The translations under genes were made by a program, and so were the position numbers. 64,000 nucleotides of DNA, from contig NW_026705569.1 of the NCBI RefSeq assembly GCF_029867415.1, positions 62,001 through 126,000 of the forward strand. The letters run 5' to 3'. Position 1 is the stretch's first letter, and each line of letters opens with the position of its first letter. Of the stretch, positions 10,257 through 23,460 are shown piece after piece. The stretch comes from Vicia villosa (taxonomy: Eukaryota > Streptophyta > Magnoliopsida > Fabales > Fabaceae). The notes beneath the pieces are model-generated. The model did not search any database. It had not been told where the DNA came from and worked only from the letters and a program-made list of their open reading frames with translations.

Positions 10257-12654
10257 GAAGTTATTTGAAAAAGAACTACATCAGGTGAACTTGTGCAATG
10301 GTTGGAACATGCACTATATCAGAACAAGTGATATACACCATTAATACATGTTTTTAGATGATAATACAAAGAATGATCCTTGCTGGTTTTCAAGGAGAAA
10401 ACATGTCTTGAGTTATATTCTGACATCTTGTATGATATTGTTCTTCTGGCTTAAAGATTAGTCTTTGAGAGACTTTCCATTTGATTAGAAGCAGAATAAC
10501 ATTGTCCTTGCTGATCTTCATACTCTCTTACCCCCCCTGAGATATACAAATTTAGGACATCTTTGATGTTCGTCCTTGAAGCACCCTTCATTTGGAATTT
10601 GTCACAGTTTCCAAATTTAGAATCTTCAGTTTGCTTGCTACACAAGATTCAGATTGCCACACTCTGCAACTTGAAGTAGAAGAAACTATAATTGTATAAC
10701 CATAAATTAATCTTCAGCAGATAAGTCTGAACCTTATCTTTCTGGTGTCTTTAACAGTAGTGATGATGTATTTTCCTGTAAAGCTTTTTCTTCATCACAT
10801 ACTTCTTCTCTTCATACAGTTATTGCAAATATCCAGCTTCCATCAAGATATTTAACAGTATCAGTATGCTTCAACAAATACCATTGCCAAACTTCCTAAA
10901 CTTATGAAGATAACAGTGTACATCAACATTTAGTTCACACTAGTCCATGAATTCTTCATACAAATACTCAGCTCCCGACAGAGTATAAGAATCTTGCATT
11001 TAGGTTGCATATATAATAAGTACTAAGTCTTTCGTCAAAGTACCTATCAGTTAGTCAATTAGAATTGACTACTCACACTAGATCATTCTGACTGATTACC
11101 TCTTCACACTTATATACTTTCCTCTTGGCAATAAAATATTAAATAACTGAAGACCTTGAGATGATGTTGTAACATCTGTTATGACATCATCCTTCATGGT
11201 TCTTGGTTAACATCTCTAACATCTAATTCATAGCACTTGGGGTGGAAACAATAGAGTGTAAATATAAGCAACATCTATAAATATCAAGGAATAGAATAAC
11301 CAACATCTCAATAATCTTTTCTTCAGACTTTCATTCTGATTTAGAGATGATGGATGCCATAGTCTGTATCTATAGAGGAGATTCCCTCATTTAGGTTTCT
11401 GGAACAGACTTAGTTATGGCATAACACTGAGTTAGTCAAATTCTTCTGAGCCATCTGACTTCCTTGATTCTAAATAGCACTACCCTTTTTTGGATAATAA
11501 CTAGGGTAGTCAACATTCGTGACCATATTTCACTGTGGTTTAGACACAGTATTTAGCTCCAACAACTGTTCTATGGTTATGAATGAAAATCCACATATCT
11601 GGTTCCTTTGATCAGAAGAAGATACCAGATATAAGCTCATCTTGATTTAAACATAAAGGATCAGAAAGAAATACATTCATGAGTCTTCTTTAGTACTGAT
11701 CTTTTACTTCTAACCTCCCATAAAATAAGATTTGGAGTAGAAGTACATGTTTATCTTGTCCTGATCAACTTATAATTAGATGTCTCCTCTTCCAGGTCAG
11801 GAGTAGGTTCCAAACCAATGTACTCACACTACATTAGTTTAGCACCAGAACATTTGTTCTTCAACTGGTAGCTGCATACCAGTACTAAAGTCCCAACATC
11901 CAGTAGGACATCTGTTCCTCCTTCTAGGAACACTCCAGCCTTGAAACTCTTCAAGGTTCACACTTGCAGATGATTATGAATATCATTGATCAGTTGACAT
12001 TTATCAGCTCTAATAAACCATGCCATTATGAATGCACTTGAGAGATTACTCAAGTATATTTGACACTTTAATTTTAGATGTAAGGTTCTGCCATAAATTC
12101 TGTTAAATACCCTAGGATACTCCTTTACTATAGGGTTTTTGTCAAAGGCTAAGCAGCGGAAAATAGCCATTCTTCAACAAAATTCACAATACTTACTCCA
12201 TAATCCACTTGTAAGCATGACACATAGGGATTGAAAATAAATCAACCCTACAATCTTCTTGCTTCTTTAACAAGCTACATTCTAGACCCTACTCCAAACA
12301 TCAAATCCTGATCATAATCCTTAATTACAGAGGTTACCTTATCAGAGTCTTCACTCCCGCATGAACCTTTTGATAATACTATTCTCCGTGTATAATGATT
12401 GAACAATACAATCCAAAGTCTTCACTCCCGCATGAAGTTTCTAAATTTTATATTCTTGTCCAAGCATCATTATCTTCTTTCATCAAGAAGGTACAATGGC
12501 TCTGGTCAGGTTGGTATAGTCTTCCACAAATAGGTCCATCCTCCACTTCAAGGGACCATACAATATGAACACTCCTTGTTCAAACAATCTTCTACCTTGT
12601 ACACAACTAGAAAGTATCCCACTTGCATCTCATCCAGAAACAGACATGATGCCT
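10257..12654 (-). mobile_element. Internal, non-coding domain of a minus-strand LTR retrotransposon (LARD-like or decayed)
   Basis: On the minus strand this follows directly from the primer-binding site at 12655-12666, but I see no gag or pol frame. The longest ORFs are below 75 codons and do not resemble retrotransposon proteins. The sequence continues at 1-601 on the other side of the CACTA insertion. Either this is a non-autonomous large retrotransposon derivative, or it is too decayed to read. The 3' LTR would lie left of the window. Confidence 0.5.
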
Positions 12655-12666
12655 GCTCTGATACCA
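12655..12666 (-). other. Primer-binding site, initiator-tRNA(Met) type
   Basis: On the minus strand the sequence is TGGTATCAGAGC, the usual plant copia site complementary to initiator methionine tRNA. It lies two bases from the end of the LTR at 12669, as expected for the start of a retrotransposon internal region. Confidence 0.8.
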
Positions 12667-12668
12667 AT

Positions 12669-13719
12669 TGAAATTCTGGTGACAGCAGACTCAGATGTCA
12701 TATAAGGATGTCATGACATCTGATCTGACATTATAAAAATAGAAAAGGTAGGAGTACAATTAACAGTGCAGAAAAGTAATAAAAACACAACAGAATTGTT
12801 CACCCAGTTCGGTTCAACCAACCTACTCTGGGGGCTACCAAGCCAGGGATGAAGTCCATATTAGCAGTATCAATTCAGAGCTAAAATCCTAGTTTACAAC
12901 TCCTCACTTAATCACTACCCAATGACCCTTCTACATAGGTCCTCCCTAAATATGAGAAACCACTCTCACTCCCAATCATCGCAATGATGTCTAGCAGTTG
13001 ACAACTCAGCCACTGCATCAACAACTCTTCAACTACATTCTAATCACACAAATAAGCATAACTTAGAGTTGCTTCAAAGCTTCCTCCAATAACAATACAA
13101 CACTCATTGCTTCACAGCTTCTGAGTGAGTAACATAAACCTCTTACCTACAGGCTTCGAGGCACAGATCAGTGACCATCCCACAATCCGGGTGGTTCACT
13201 TACATGGCTAACCCTATTAACTACATCTTGTCAATACTCGGCTAGCTTCTCAAAATATGGTGACCTTCCCACAATCCGGGAGGTTCACTCTATAGACTAA
13301 GCCCTTAAAAACTACATTATTAAAATTACGGCTGGTACCAAACTTATGTTACAGAGCTTCTATTTATAACCTATTCCCAAGTGGATTTGGGCCTTCAAAT
13401 CATAACAAACTAACATAACAAACTGTTGCTAAAATTGCTCCACAATATAAGCTCCAAGATATTCTCCATAAATATCTCCATAAAATATGCTCCAAGTAAC
13501 AACAATAAATTGTTACACTTTTGCAACAGATTCTCCTATAAAATCTTTCCACATTTAGTTTCCTAAATGTTCTCCTTGATCTCCTTAGATATAGCTCCAC
13601 ATAGGATTCAATGTTTTAGGAATATTATGTTTCTGTTATAATAGAATCCAAACTGTCATCTCAAATACAATGTCACGACATCTTCTTCGACATGTTGTTC
13701 CAGATGTTAAAACATTTCA
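12669..13719 (-). repeat. 5' LTR of the minus-strand retrotransposon
   Basis: The stretch runs from TGAAAT to ATTTCA, short inverted ends typical of an LTR, with the primer site adjacent on the left. Inside is a direct duplication around 13166-13200 and 13258-13290 ('cccacaatccgggtggttcact' and a near copy). No second copy of this LTR is in the window, so its pair is probably to the left of position 1. The outer right boundary rests only on the terminal hexamer. Confidence 0.65.
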
Positions 13720-13873
13720 ATACAACATGTTTCTCCATTAGATAGAACTTCCACCTACCTTCTCTTACAAGTTATAATTCTATTTATCCTATTGCTGCTA
13801 AATTAGTTTTACCAAACATAAAGCCAATCCTCAAAAGCACTAACAGGAGTCATTTTTTTATAAATCTAACATT

Positions 13874-15016
13874 TGCTAGAACAAGATTTGTTCTGACCAA
13901 TATTCTTGTTTTGATGATAACAATGTATATGAATTTTGTATAAGACAATGTGGTACTCTAATCCTATGCATTTTCCATTTCAGGAAATATATAAGGAGTA
14001 TGCACAATTCAGCGCTAAGAAGCACTGACTCAGAAGGTTCAGGATTGCAACATCAAAACATGCTCTCGCAAGACATCAGAAGATGGTCAAGCAGAATCAG
14101 AATATGGTCTATGAAGCATCAGAAGAACATGAGATCAGAAGCAGAAGCAATGAAGTTCTTATGGTATCACGCTAAAGCACTTCAAAGTCAGAAGACAAGA
14201 AGATGCTCTGCACCAAGCTGTAACTCTGATTCTGATTATTCAAACATTGTATTCATAAATCTAAGATCAGAAGTTAGTACTAGATGACAGGCTATTAAGT
14301 CTAATCTCTGACTGACAAAAGGAACGTTAGAAGCTACAAAAGGCAAAGTCAGTAAAAGCAGAGAAAAGCATGGCTCGAGGTAGTTGACAAAACAGTGAAA
14401 ACGTTAAATGCAAAGTTGTCCAGTCACGCAACGCATTAAATGCAGTTCAATGGTCATCTTCTCAAAATTCCTATAAATATGAAGTTCTAATCAGAAGCAA
14501 TTATGAACAACTCTTGGAATAATACTGAGACGCTGTTGAAATCAAAACTTGAGAACTTCATCTTCAACCTCACAATCTATTGTAATATTTAGTGAGTGTT
14601 AAGCTTAGAACTTAAGAGAAATATCACAGTTGTGATTATAGCTTTCTAAGAAGCAAATTCATACTCTTGTAAACATTTATTTTACATTGATTGTAAAAGG
14701 TTCCTAGAGTGATCAGTGAGATCAGTAGACTCTAGAAGACTTAGAAGTTTCTAAGTGGTGATTTCCTAGAGTGATCAAGTTGTGATCAGTATACTCTAGA
14801 AGACTTAGAGTGTTTCTAAGTGGATAACCATTGTAATCAAGATTGATTAGTGGATTAAATCCTCATTTGAGGTAAATCACTCTAAGGGGGTGGACTGGAG
14901 TAGTTTCGTTAACTACGAACCAGGATAAAAATATTGTGTTCATTATTTTTATCTTAAGAGTTTTTAAAGTCACACTTATTCAAACCCCCCCTTTCTAAGT
15001 GTTTTTCTATCCTTCA
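13874..15016 (+). repeat. Solo LTR (Ty1/copia-like), 1143 bp
   Basis: It begins TGCTAGAAC and ends CTATCCTTCA and is flanked on both sides by the perfect 5-bp repeat ACATT (13869-13873 and 15017-15021). There is no internal domain or second LTR, so it is a product of LTR-LTR recombination. Orientation is judged from a TATA-like 'cctataaata' near 14470 and a T-rich stretch before the end. An internal duplication of about 60 bp (cctagagtgatca...ctctagaagactt) lies at 14700-14815. The 95-codon ORF at 14000 is not convincing. Confidence 0.85.
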
Positions 15017-15279
15017 ACATTTACTCCAACTTTAATCGATGTGAGACTTTAACCAATAATCATTATCATAAGTGCGAGTACCCATTTCACCAACCTTAAT
15101 TCACACCAGGATCTCACTTTTGCTCCTCTTACCGAGCCTAACCATAACTCTAACACCAATTATTGAAATTAATTTAATAATTAATGGATATAAGGTATGC
15201 TTGAATACAAATTTAAGATTGCGGAAGCGAAACAAGCACATGAGCATGCATACGCACAACCACATGATCTACCACATGT

Positions 15280-16070
15280 TGATCTATTAAAAATTATAGA
15301 AAATATTTGAACAACTACAAAGAAAAAACATTTTAGGCAGAGACAATGGTAATGCTGAAACACAAAAGTGTAGAGATAAGTGACTAGCACTTGTTGGCTT
15401 GTGGATCTTCGTCAATTGGTATTCTTAATGCCTTGAAACTCTTCAGATGTGGAGAAGAAATAATATGTTTGCTCCACGGTATATTGGGACCATAACTATA
15501 TATAGAGTGATGACTAATAGGGGTTCTCATTATTCAAAAAATGAAACACTCTGACATCCACTTATATTTGAGTTGATATCTAACTAATTAATTGATTAAT
15601 TAATTACTACTAAATAAAAATATAATTATCTTTTTTAACTTTATTTGATCACTTATCAAATTAAGAGCCTTAATTGATTAATTGATCAAATAAAGTTTAA
15701 AAGGTTAATTAAATTTTTATTTAGTAATCAATTAATCAATTAATTAGTTGGATATGAGCTCAAATATGAGTGGATGCTATGATGATTGATGACCCATTTC
15801 AGAATATTGAGAATTCTAATTGGCCATCACTCTCTATATATATATAGACTATAGTCACCAATATACTTACAACAAGCATATTATCTCTTCTCCTCTTCTG
15901 AAGAGTTTCAAGGCATTAGAAATACCAGTTGAGGAAGATTCACAAAACAACAAGTGCTAATCATTTATCTCAAAAAATTTGTGTTTCAGAATTACCATTG
16001 TCATTGGTTAAAAAACTTTCTCTTTGAATCTATCTAAATGTTTTTATAATTATTAATATATCTATGAGAA
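15280..16070. repeat. Long foldback element, arms of about 370 bp
   Basis: The left arm (about 15280-15650) and right arm (about 15655-16070) are imperfect inverted copies: 'cagagacaatggtaatgctgaaacaca' is mirrored by 'gtgtttcagaattaccattg', and 'gccttgaaactcttcagatg' by 'ctgaagagtttcaaggc'. The centre is a near-perfect short palindrome of attaattgattaat units. No coding frame. It is most like a Foldback or MITE-type DNA transposon. Target duplications were not resolved. Confidence 0.75.
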
Positions 16071-16200
16071 TTGGATCAAACTCTATTATGTCGAAGGATA
16101 GATTTTGGTTTGACAAAGAATATGCATGAGGTCGAAGCTTGTTTGCATGCTGCTGTCGATGACTTACATACTGTAGTCGATATGTGTTCTAGTATGTGGG

Positions 16201-16525
16201 TGTTGAAATGATAGGATTTTAGTATTTCAAATTGAGTCTGTTTGTAATGTCAAATTATTTAAGTTAGCTTGTAACCTAAGTTAACTTGTAATGGGTATTT
16301 GTGAAAAAACCCATTAATTTAGTATGTTAGGTTTATTATAAATAGCATACGTGTCTCTCGTAATTGCATACTGCAAATTCTAATTTAGGGTGAGAGAGTT
16401 ATTTGTTATTCTTGTAACACTTGTAATCTTGATTCAAAGAGAAAGTAAACAATAACATTTATAATCAATTTCTTTTTATTCTTCTTGATTCCCATCATGT
16501 TCCCTATTATACTCCGTTCTTGACA
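16201..16525 (+). repeat. LTR-like segment with TATA box (possible solo LTR)
   Basis: It starts TGTTGAAATG and could end TTGACA at 16525. A TATA-like 'ttataaatagc' lies near 16335 and T-rich processing-type sequence follows. No matching flanking repeat was found, so this is only a candidate. Confidence 0.3.
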
Positions 16526-16654
16526 CCGTTTTCATAAAAATTTGGTAAGATTCTATTTTTATGAAAATTTTAAATATTAAATATAATTGAAAAGATTCAA
16601 TAAAGTGCTCTATATACGGAATTATTAAATCTTATGCGTTAATTAAATCAAATG

Positions 16655-16774
16655 GTTGATATTGACAATTCTCGACTCTCATAAAAGATATAAATTCTCA
16701 CCGGATATGCTCCTTATTTTGATATTGACAGTTCTCGTTTCTCGTCAAAGATATAAATTCTAACGGGATACGCT

Positions 16775-16779
<5 letters not shown>
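16655..16779. repeat. Tandem duplication, about 65-75 bp unit
   Basis: Two neighbouring copies share 'gatattgaca(a/g)ttctcg', 'agatataaattct' and 'ctccttat'. Nothing coding. Confidence 0.7.

Positions 16780-16851
<72 letters not shown>
16779..16851. repeat. (TA)n microsatellite
   Basis: Uninterrupted TA dinucleotides. The Tyr-Ile poly-dipeptide ORF across it is not a gene. Confidence 0.97.
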
Positions 16852-16852
<1 letters not shown>

Positions 16853-16863
16853 CAAACAGACAA

Positions 16864-17425
16864 TAGGGGTGGAAATAGGCCAAACCGATAACAGGGGCCT
16901 ACAAGCTAGCCTATATAGGCTAGGCCTCATGCCGTAAAAGAAGCTTTTTAAGCCTATGAGGCCGCCCTATTTAAATAAATATGAATATTTTTTATTATCA
17001 TTATGATATGTTTTATACTTTGAATTAAAATACATAAATAAAATTTGGTTATCTTGAAGAACTTGTGAAAATAAGATGAAAATATCTGATGAACAATGTT
17101 TTCATAAGTTCTCTTAAACAAATAGTCTCATAGAACTTATGCTAAGAGGTAAGTTAAAATAAATCAATGCAAATAAATTTTTAGTCTTTTGGTCTTTTAG
17201 TTATTTAGTCTATTTAAACATTATTTTAATTGCTTATATACATATGTCTAAAACAAATAGGCTTTTATATAGGCTAACAGGCTAACCTGGCCTTCGAAAA
17301 TGCCAGACTCGGGCCTAAAAAATAAGCCTACGGAAGGCCACAGGCCATGCTTAGGCTTATTTTTTTTTACAGGCCAGGCTTAGGCTTGGTAAAGCCTAAC
17401 TCGGCCCAGCCTATTTCCACCCCTA
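16864..17425. mobile_element. Non-autonomous hAT-like element, 562 bp
   Basis: Terminal inverted repeats TAGGGGTGGAAATAGGC and its complement bound it. The 8-bp flanks ACAGACAA (16856-16863) and ACAGGCAA (17426-17433) match at 7 of 8 places, the target size of hAT elements. The outer parts are unusually G+C-rich for this region (repeated 'aggcct' phrases). No transposase frame. Confidence 0.85.
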
Positions 17426-17453
17426 ACAGGCAATAAGGTGTGTCAATTCATAT

Positions 17454-18146
17454 TAGAGCTGTCAAAATGGACTAGCCGATATGGGTCGCCCGTAAGACCC
17501 GAAAAATCATAGGCCTTGGGCTTTAAAATTAGAGCCTATATTTTTCAGGACCTTTTTAGCGCAGCCCTGAAAAGCCCGCTACCCATTTAGGTTAACCCAT
17601 ATGGGCCATGTGTAGTCCATTAGGCCCGCATAATTAAAAAACTTAAAAAATATATATTAATATTTATATTGTCTTACTCCGAATAGCGCATTCATTTTTC
17701 TCACCTCACTAAATTTTATCTATACTCTATTCAATCTTTCTCTTTTAAATATCATACATTAAAATAATCAACATTATTTCATCGTATTATATTAGTATTT
17801 CTCTTATGTTAACTATTCAAGTATTATTTTATACAATTTAGACATATATTGTATTTAGAAACACATTAGTCTTTATAAGAGATAATATAGTACTTAAAAA
17901 GGTATATGTTTAAAATAATATAATTTTTAATTTAATTTATAATAAATATTATGGAGTTTTTATTTTAATTTTTTTAAATAAAAAAGCTCATTTAGGGCCG
18001 GGTAGCCCGAAGTCCATCTAGGGTCGGGCTCGGGTAGTAATTCTAGAGCCCATATTACACAGGGCCTTTTTGACCTAGCACTAAAAAGCACAAGGCCCGT
18101 CAGGACTGTCCGATTTAGAGCCGGATAGTCTATTTTAACAGCTCTA
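17454..18146. mobile_element. Non-autonomous hAT-like element, 693 bp
   Basis: It runs from TAGAGCTGTCAAAATGG to an end with TTTTAACAGCTCTA and has a perfect 8-bp target duplication ATTCATAT (17446-17453 and 18147-18154). Outer parts are rich in 'gggccggg' and 'gcccg' phrases and the middle is AT-rich. No ORF. Confidence 0.9.
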
Positions 18147-18228
18147 ATTCATATGTAATTAATTGACACTTGATTTGTCTCAACCTCTAATTATTCTTTT
18201 TAGTATGTTTATTATATTTTTAATTTTA

Positions 18229-18231
<3 letters not shown>

Positions 18232-18309
<78 letters not shown>
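18232..18309. repeat. (TA)n microsatellite
   Basis: Pure TA run. No gene. Confidence 0.97.
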
Positions 18310-18314
<5 letters not shown>

Positions 18315-18589
18315 CGTATCAAATAAGAACTTTGGTTATAATGAGAATTGAGAACTTTCAATACTAACTTTTGAATTTGAATTAATGACTCAAATTTACC
18401 TAAACCCTAAACCAAGTGTGTCATCTACTCATTCTTCATCTTTAAATAATAAAATTAACTTTTAAAATAATATTTATCTTTCTAAAAACACATTATTACT
18501 ATACACGATTCTTTGCCTAATTATATTTCATGTGCAAAATCCACCATCTAATAGGTTAATTATGATAAGAAAATAAAGACAATAATCCC

Positions 18590-18850
18590 TGTAGAATATT
18601 CTGTCATTCAATTGAAAAGAGAAGCTTGTTGGAAGTTTTGTGTTATGTCTAATTGAGGTTAGGAATTATATATGACAAAAAAATGAGTCAAGTGTGTTGG
18701 AGGTTTGCTGTTGTGTCTCATTGAATGAACTTTAGTGCCATATTTGTATAAGTCAAGAGCAATGGACATGGCAATTTTGTGGCATCATCTCCCGCAATAA
18801 AACATTTTATTATTGAGTTAAATAATTCTTGAAGCCTGCAAAATATATAA
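18590..18850 (+). repeat. Dispersed repeat, copy 1 (of 26082-26342)
   Basis: About 260 bp that recur in the same orientation at 26082-26342 with only scattered differences ('gaatattctgtcattcaattg', 'gtgttggaggtttgctgttg', 'ttcttgaagcctgcaaaata'). No frame is kept. Family unknown; the pair may be ends or copies of an unrecognised element. Confidence 0.8.
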
Positions 18851-19702
18851 AGACTTTAGATAAAGATTAATGAACATTTTATTATTGTGTTAACTAATTG
18901 ACAGTGACAGTGCCTCCGATTTCTAGGTATTTGGCTTTATCGATGCATATTCGGGTATAGTCAGATAAGAATTAATGAACCATAGTGATGGATATTATTT
19001 TCTCCGAGTAAATAAGTCTAAAGTTAGAGGTTTACATCAATGATGTAGTGGTCAAAACCTTATATGACGGGCGACACAGCGAATATTTGAGAGAAACTTC
19101 AGACATATGAGAGGAAATATAATGTGTTTGAACCCAAACAAATGCTTGTTTAGGCTATAAGCTAGAAATTTTTTGGACTTCATAAGGAGAATTTGAGGCA
19201 AACTTAGGTAAGTGTTAGATAATCACAGATTTTCGTAAAGGAAGTGGAGCAGTTATCTCTGAAAGAATAGGATTTGATGGGAAGAATCGCAACATTATCA
19301 TGAAACGTTGATACCTTCCTATAATGATCAAAATACATGACAAGCCTATCAAAGAATAGTTCATTTTATCAATTATTTATCAATGATTTTTTTAAATAAT
19401 TTTATCAATGATTTGTTCATAAAGTATATATTTCTCATCCCATATACTTCGTCATGACGGCAATTAATTAATAATAGGGATGGCAAGCAGACTCAAAATT
19501 GCAGGGCTTATGAGCACCTGAACCCGAGTCAGCGGGTAAAAATCCGAGTTGACTGGGTTTGAGTTCGGGTGTCACCCAATATTTTGGGTGCGGATTTGGA
19601 TAATGTGAAACTCGCACCCGAAATCACATCCGTTTATGATTTGTTCATAAAGTATATATTTCTTGTCCCATATACTTCGTCATGACGACAATTAATTAAT
19701 AA

Positions 19703-20221
<519 letters not shown>

Positions 20222-20273
20222 ATTAATAAAAAAAAACAATACATTATGAATGAAAGTTTATTTATTTGTGTAC

Positions 20274-20277
<4 letters not shown>

Positions 20278-20363
<86 letters not shown>
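20278..20363. repeat. (TA)n microsatellite
   Basis: Pure TA run abutting the hairpin MITE at 20363. Confidence 0.97.
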
Positions 20364-20755
<392 letters not shown>

Positions 20756-20889
20756 TACAATAGAATAAAGCTAGATGAGTATTTTGGCAAGTTTGCCATT
20801 TGTCAAAAAAATAGAGCGCTTACTATATTTATATTTCCTATTTATGGAAATGTTTCTATTATTATTAATATTATAATTAATTAATATTT

Positions 20890-21190
20890 TAATTATTATT
20901 TTCAAATTGTTTAAATTTATTATATTTAATGTTGTGCCAATTCACATTCAATTTTGTTTCTCTTTACATGGGGAAACGTTTTACGCTGCAAAAATACACG
21001 AAACGGTTCAGCTTCGACATCTTTTTCCAATTAACATCCAATTTCTTTTCTCAATGCAAACCCTTCAATTCTCATCCTCTCTCCTTTTATACCTCAACCA
21101 CGAAGCCAACACAACTTTCGAATGCACATCGACGGCATGTTGCCTCGCCGGTCGGAGATACCGCCGGAAAAATTTAATATCCGGCATTAG
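20890..21190 (+). other. Probable 5' leader exon of the small membrane-protein gene
   Basis: Pyrimidine-rich and less AT-rich than its surroundings, it ends at a good donor (GGCATTAG|GTAAAC). Three overlapping ORFs start here in different frames. One short one, starting at the ATG near 21122, stops just at the splice site. None continues in frame into the next exon, so they are best seen as upstream ORFs. Confidence 0.35.
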
Positions 21191-21483
21191 GTAAACACAA
21201 CCCATCTCTCTCTCTCTACCGTATCTGCTATGCAAATTTAAGAATGAGATTTTTGAAGAATATCTGTGACTGCAAATTATTTGTTAGTTTGGTGTTTTGA
21301 ACGGTCAAGTTCTTTATCTATAACTGTGTTATTGGATGTTTCTTTGTTCATTTTTTAGGTAATTTCAAGTATATACTGAACCCATCAATTTGATTGAATT
21401 TGCTATGATACTTTGATTAGGTTGAAAATTTATGTGCTTCAGTAGAAGAGTGGACAGTTGGTAGAACCGAACTCACCTCACTC

Positions 21484-22030
21484 ATGGATGTGGAGAGGAG
21501 ATATGGTACACATTTTGATCTACAAAGCTTTGTTTTGCCTTAATTTTTTCACTAAATAGTATTTTCATGTTCTTTGCTTTACTGATTTTTTTATTTTAAT
21601 TGTTACAATTTGGAGTTTCTACAAAATCACAATGTCACATTTGAGTATACTGAATTGTATTGACTGGTTTTTATTGGCTTATAAAATTTTTTCATTGCAA
21701 AATCTGTAAAATATAGTCCATTATTTGACAACAAAACTTGAGCTGGTACATATTGTGAATTAAGATGGAATTTTAAGTTTTCATATAATGGAACTTGAAG
21801 GTTTGGATCTTAGTGTATGGAGATTGTTGATTGTGAAGGTTTAACCGGAGCCCCATTTTTATGGTGATGCAGTTTGGCGGCAATCAATGGAAAGTTCGAC
21901 TGGATCAATATCATCACTATCTGCTGGATTGGGACCTAGCGAATATGTGAGCGGATGCATTAAAACTTCTTTGACGGTGGTTTTGGCTCTCATCACTTAT
22001 TTGCTGCTCATGGTTTCACTTTATGCATAA
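21484..22030 (+). CDS. Predicted small single-pass membrane protein, 59 residues, two coding exons
   Basis: I do not recognise the family. Coding exons 21484-21505 and 21873-22030 join across a GT-AG intron in phase 1. The protein begins MDVERRY, has a Ser-rich middle (SSTGSISSLSAG) and ends in one hydrophobic helix (about 41-59, LTVVLALITYLLLMVSLY) with no tail, as in tail-anchored proteins. Upstream, 20890-21190 looks like a 5' leader exon ending in a donor (attag|gtaaac), and an acceptor precedes 21443. The frame before the chosen ATG is open back to that acceptor (EEWTVGRTELTSL), so the true N-terminus could lie in another exon. A donor after the stop (caaaag|gtgaga) suggests a spliced 3' UTR. 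Moderately supported by splice structure only. Confidence 0.5.
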
Positions 22031-22299
22031 GAGCAAAAGGTGAGAATAGACACTAATTGGCAAGAGAAAAAAGCTTTCCTGTTATTTGTTCAGGCTGCAC
22101 ATGTTAGAAGTTTTAGGAATATCAAATTAGGTGTTACTATCGATATAGAACAAAAAGTGATCAATATATTGCTTCTCCTCGATTTGATTGTTTTCAAATA
22201 TGTATATTTGCTTGTCTGTTTGAAATTAAAGCAGACCGATTTGAAAGAGATTTGTGTTTAGTTACAATTACAATTTTCTTCAAATGTGTAGCTTTGTTG

Positions 22300-23460
22300 G
22301 TCTGTTTTTACATAAGCGTTTTATATATGCTATTTCTATAACAAAAGATACATAAAGTCGAGCAATTTTTATATAAGCTACAAGTTATTTTTAGAAGTAT
22401 TGCTTCTTCTCAGTCATTAATTTCGAATTTAAAGTAAGAAGATTTGCAAGATATTTGTGCATGGTTATCGTTTTTGTTAATGTTTGAATATTTGGATTGA
22501 ATAATTGCATCTTTAACAAAAAGAAGTTCATTCTTAATTTCTATAGTGCTATAGTGCAGTAAATCCATATTAGTATGTCAAAACCTGCGAGTTTAGAAAA
22601 ATTGAAAGAGTGTATTGAACGATATTCTTAAGGTGATAATAACTTTGTAGTTTTTTCTTTTGTACAAAAGTGTAGTATGAGTTAAGGAAAATTTATAATA
22701 TATGAATCATATTTTCATCCTTTGCAAGGTTCATACCCATTATATATATTGGTGAACTGTCACAAATGTCTGATAAAAGTAACATTGAATCAATATAAAT
22801 CTTATGATCTAGATAGATTATTGCATAGTGAATGAGTTAATATCACAATTGTTCATAGAAATACCTTTTGGACAATGTGTACCTGAAGAGACCTTAGCTC
22901 ATAAGTTATCATCATGAAGACTAATGTTTCGTTTTTGAATCCGTAGGAGTGTTATGTAAGAAATCCTGGAATGAGAAACAGACCTCAAAAACTAATAAAA
23001 CTAATAAAGTTAATAAATATGTGAATTGTTGTTGTGTTGTTTTTTTTAATATTAATTATATTGTGATCCAATGCATTGAGGTATTTAAATAATTTTATAT
23101 TTTTAATTATTTATAAATATTATATATTTAAAAATAAATATTAAATAATCAGAAGGGATTTTTTTTATAAAAAAGTTAAATATTGAATAATGATAAATGA
23201 AAAAAATCATCTTAAAAAAATTTTTAGGTTGTATTTTAACATGAAGAAGAAAAAAACAATACCATATATTTATAAATGGTGAAATTAAATCAGTCAATTA
23301 AGCATGATTTATTTTATTAATTTATGAAAAACACATGAGACAATTCTGATTAGTGAATACACATATTTTACATGTCTCCCAATATTTTGTTTCCTTTTCA
23401 TATTTTATTTTTCCAAAATGTAACTCACACAATCTCTCTTCATTTCAAAAAATATAAATA
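22300..23460. other. Non-coding AT-rich stretch
   Basis: No convincing coding frame or bounded repeat seen. The first part may be 3' UTR or intron of the small gene upstream. Confidence 0.4.

Noticed and set aside
14000..14287. 95-codon ORF in the solo LTR
   Set aside because: Lies wholly inside a non-coding LTR; Ser/Arg-rich composition from 'agaagc' repeats.
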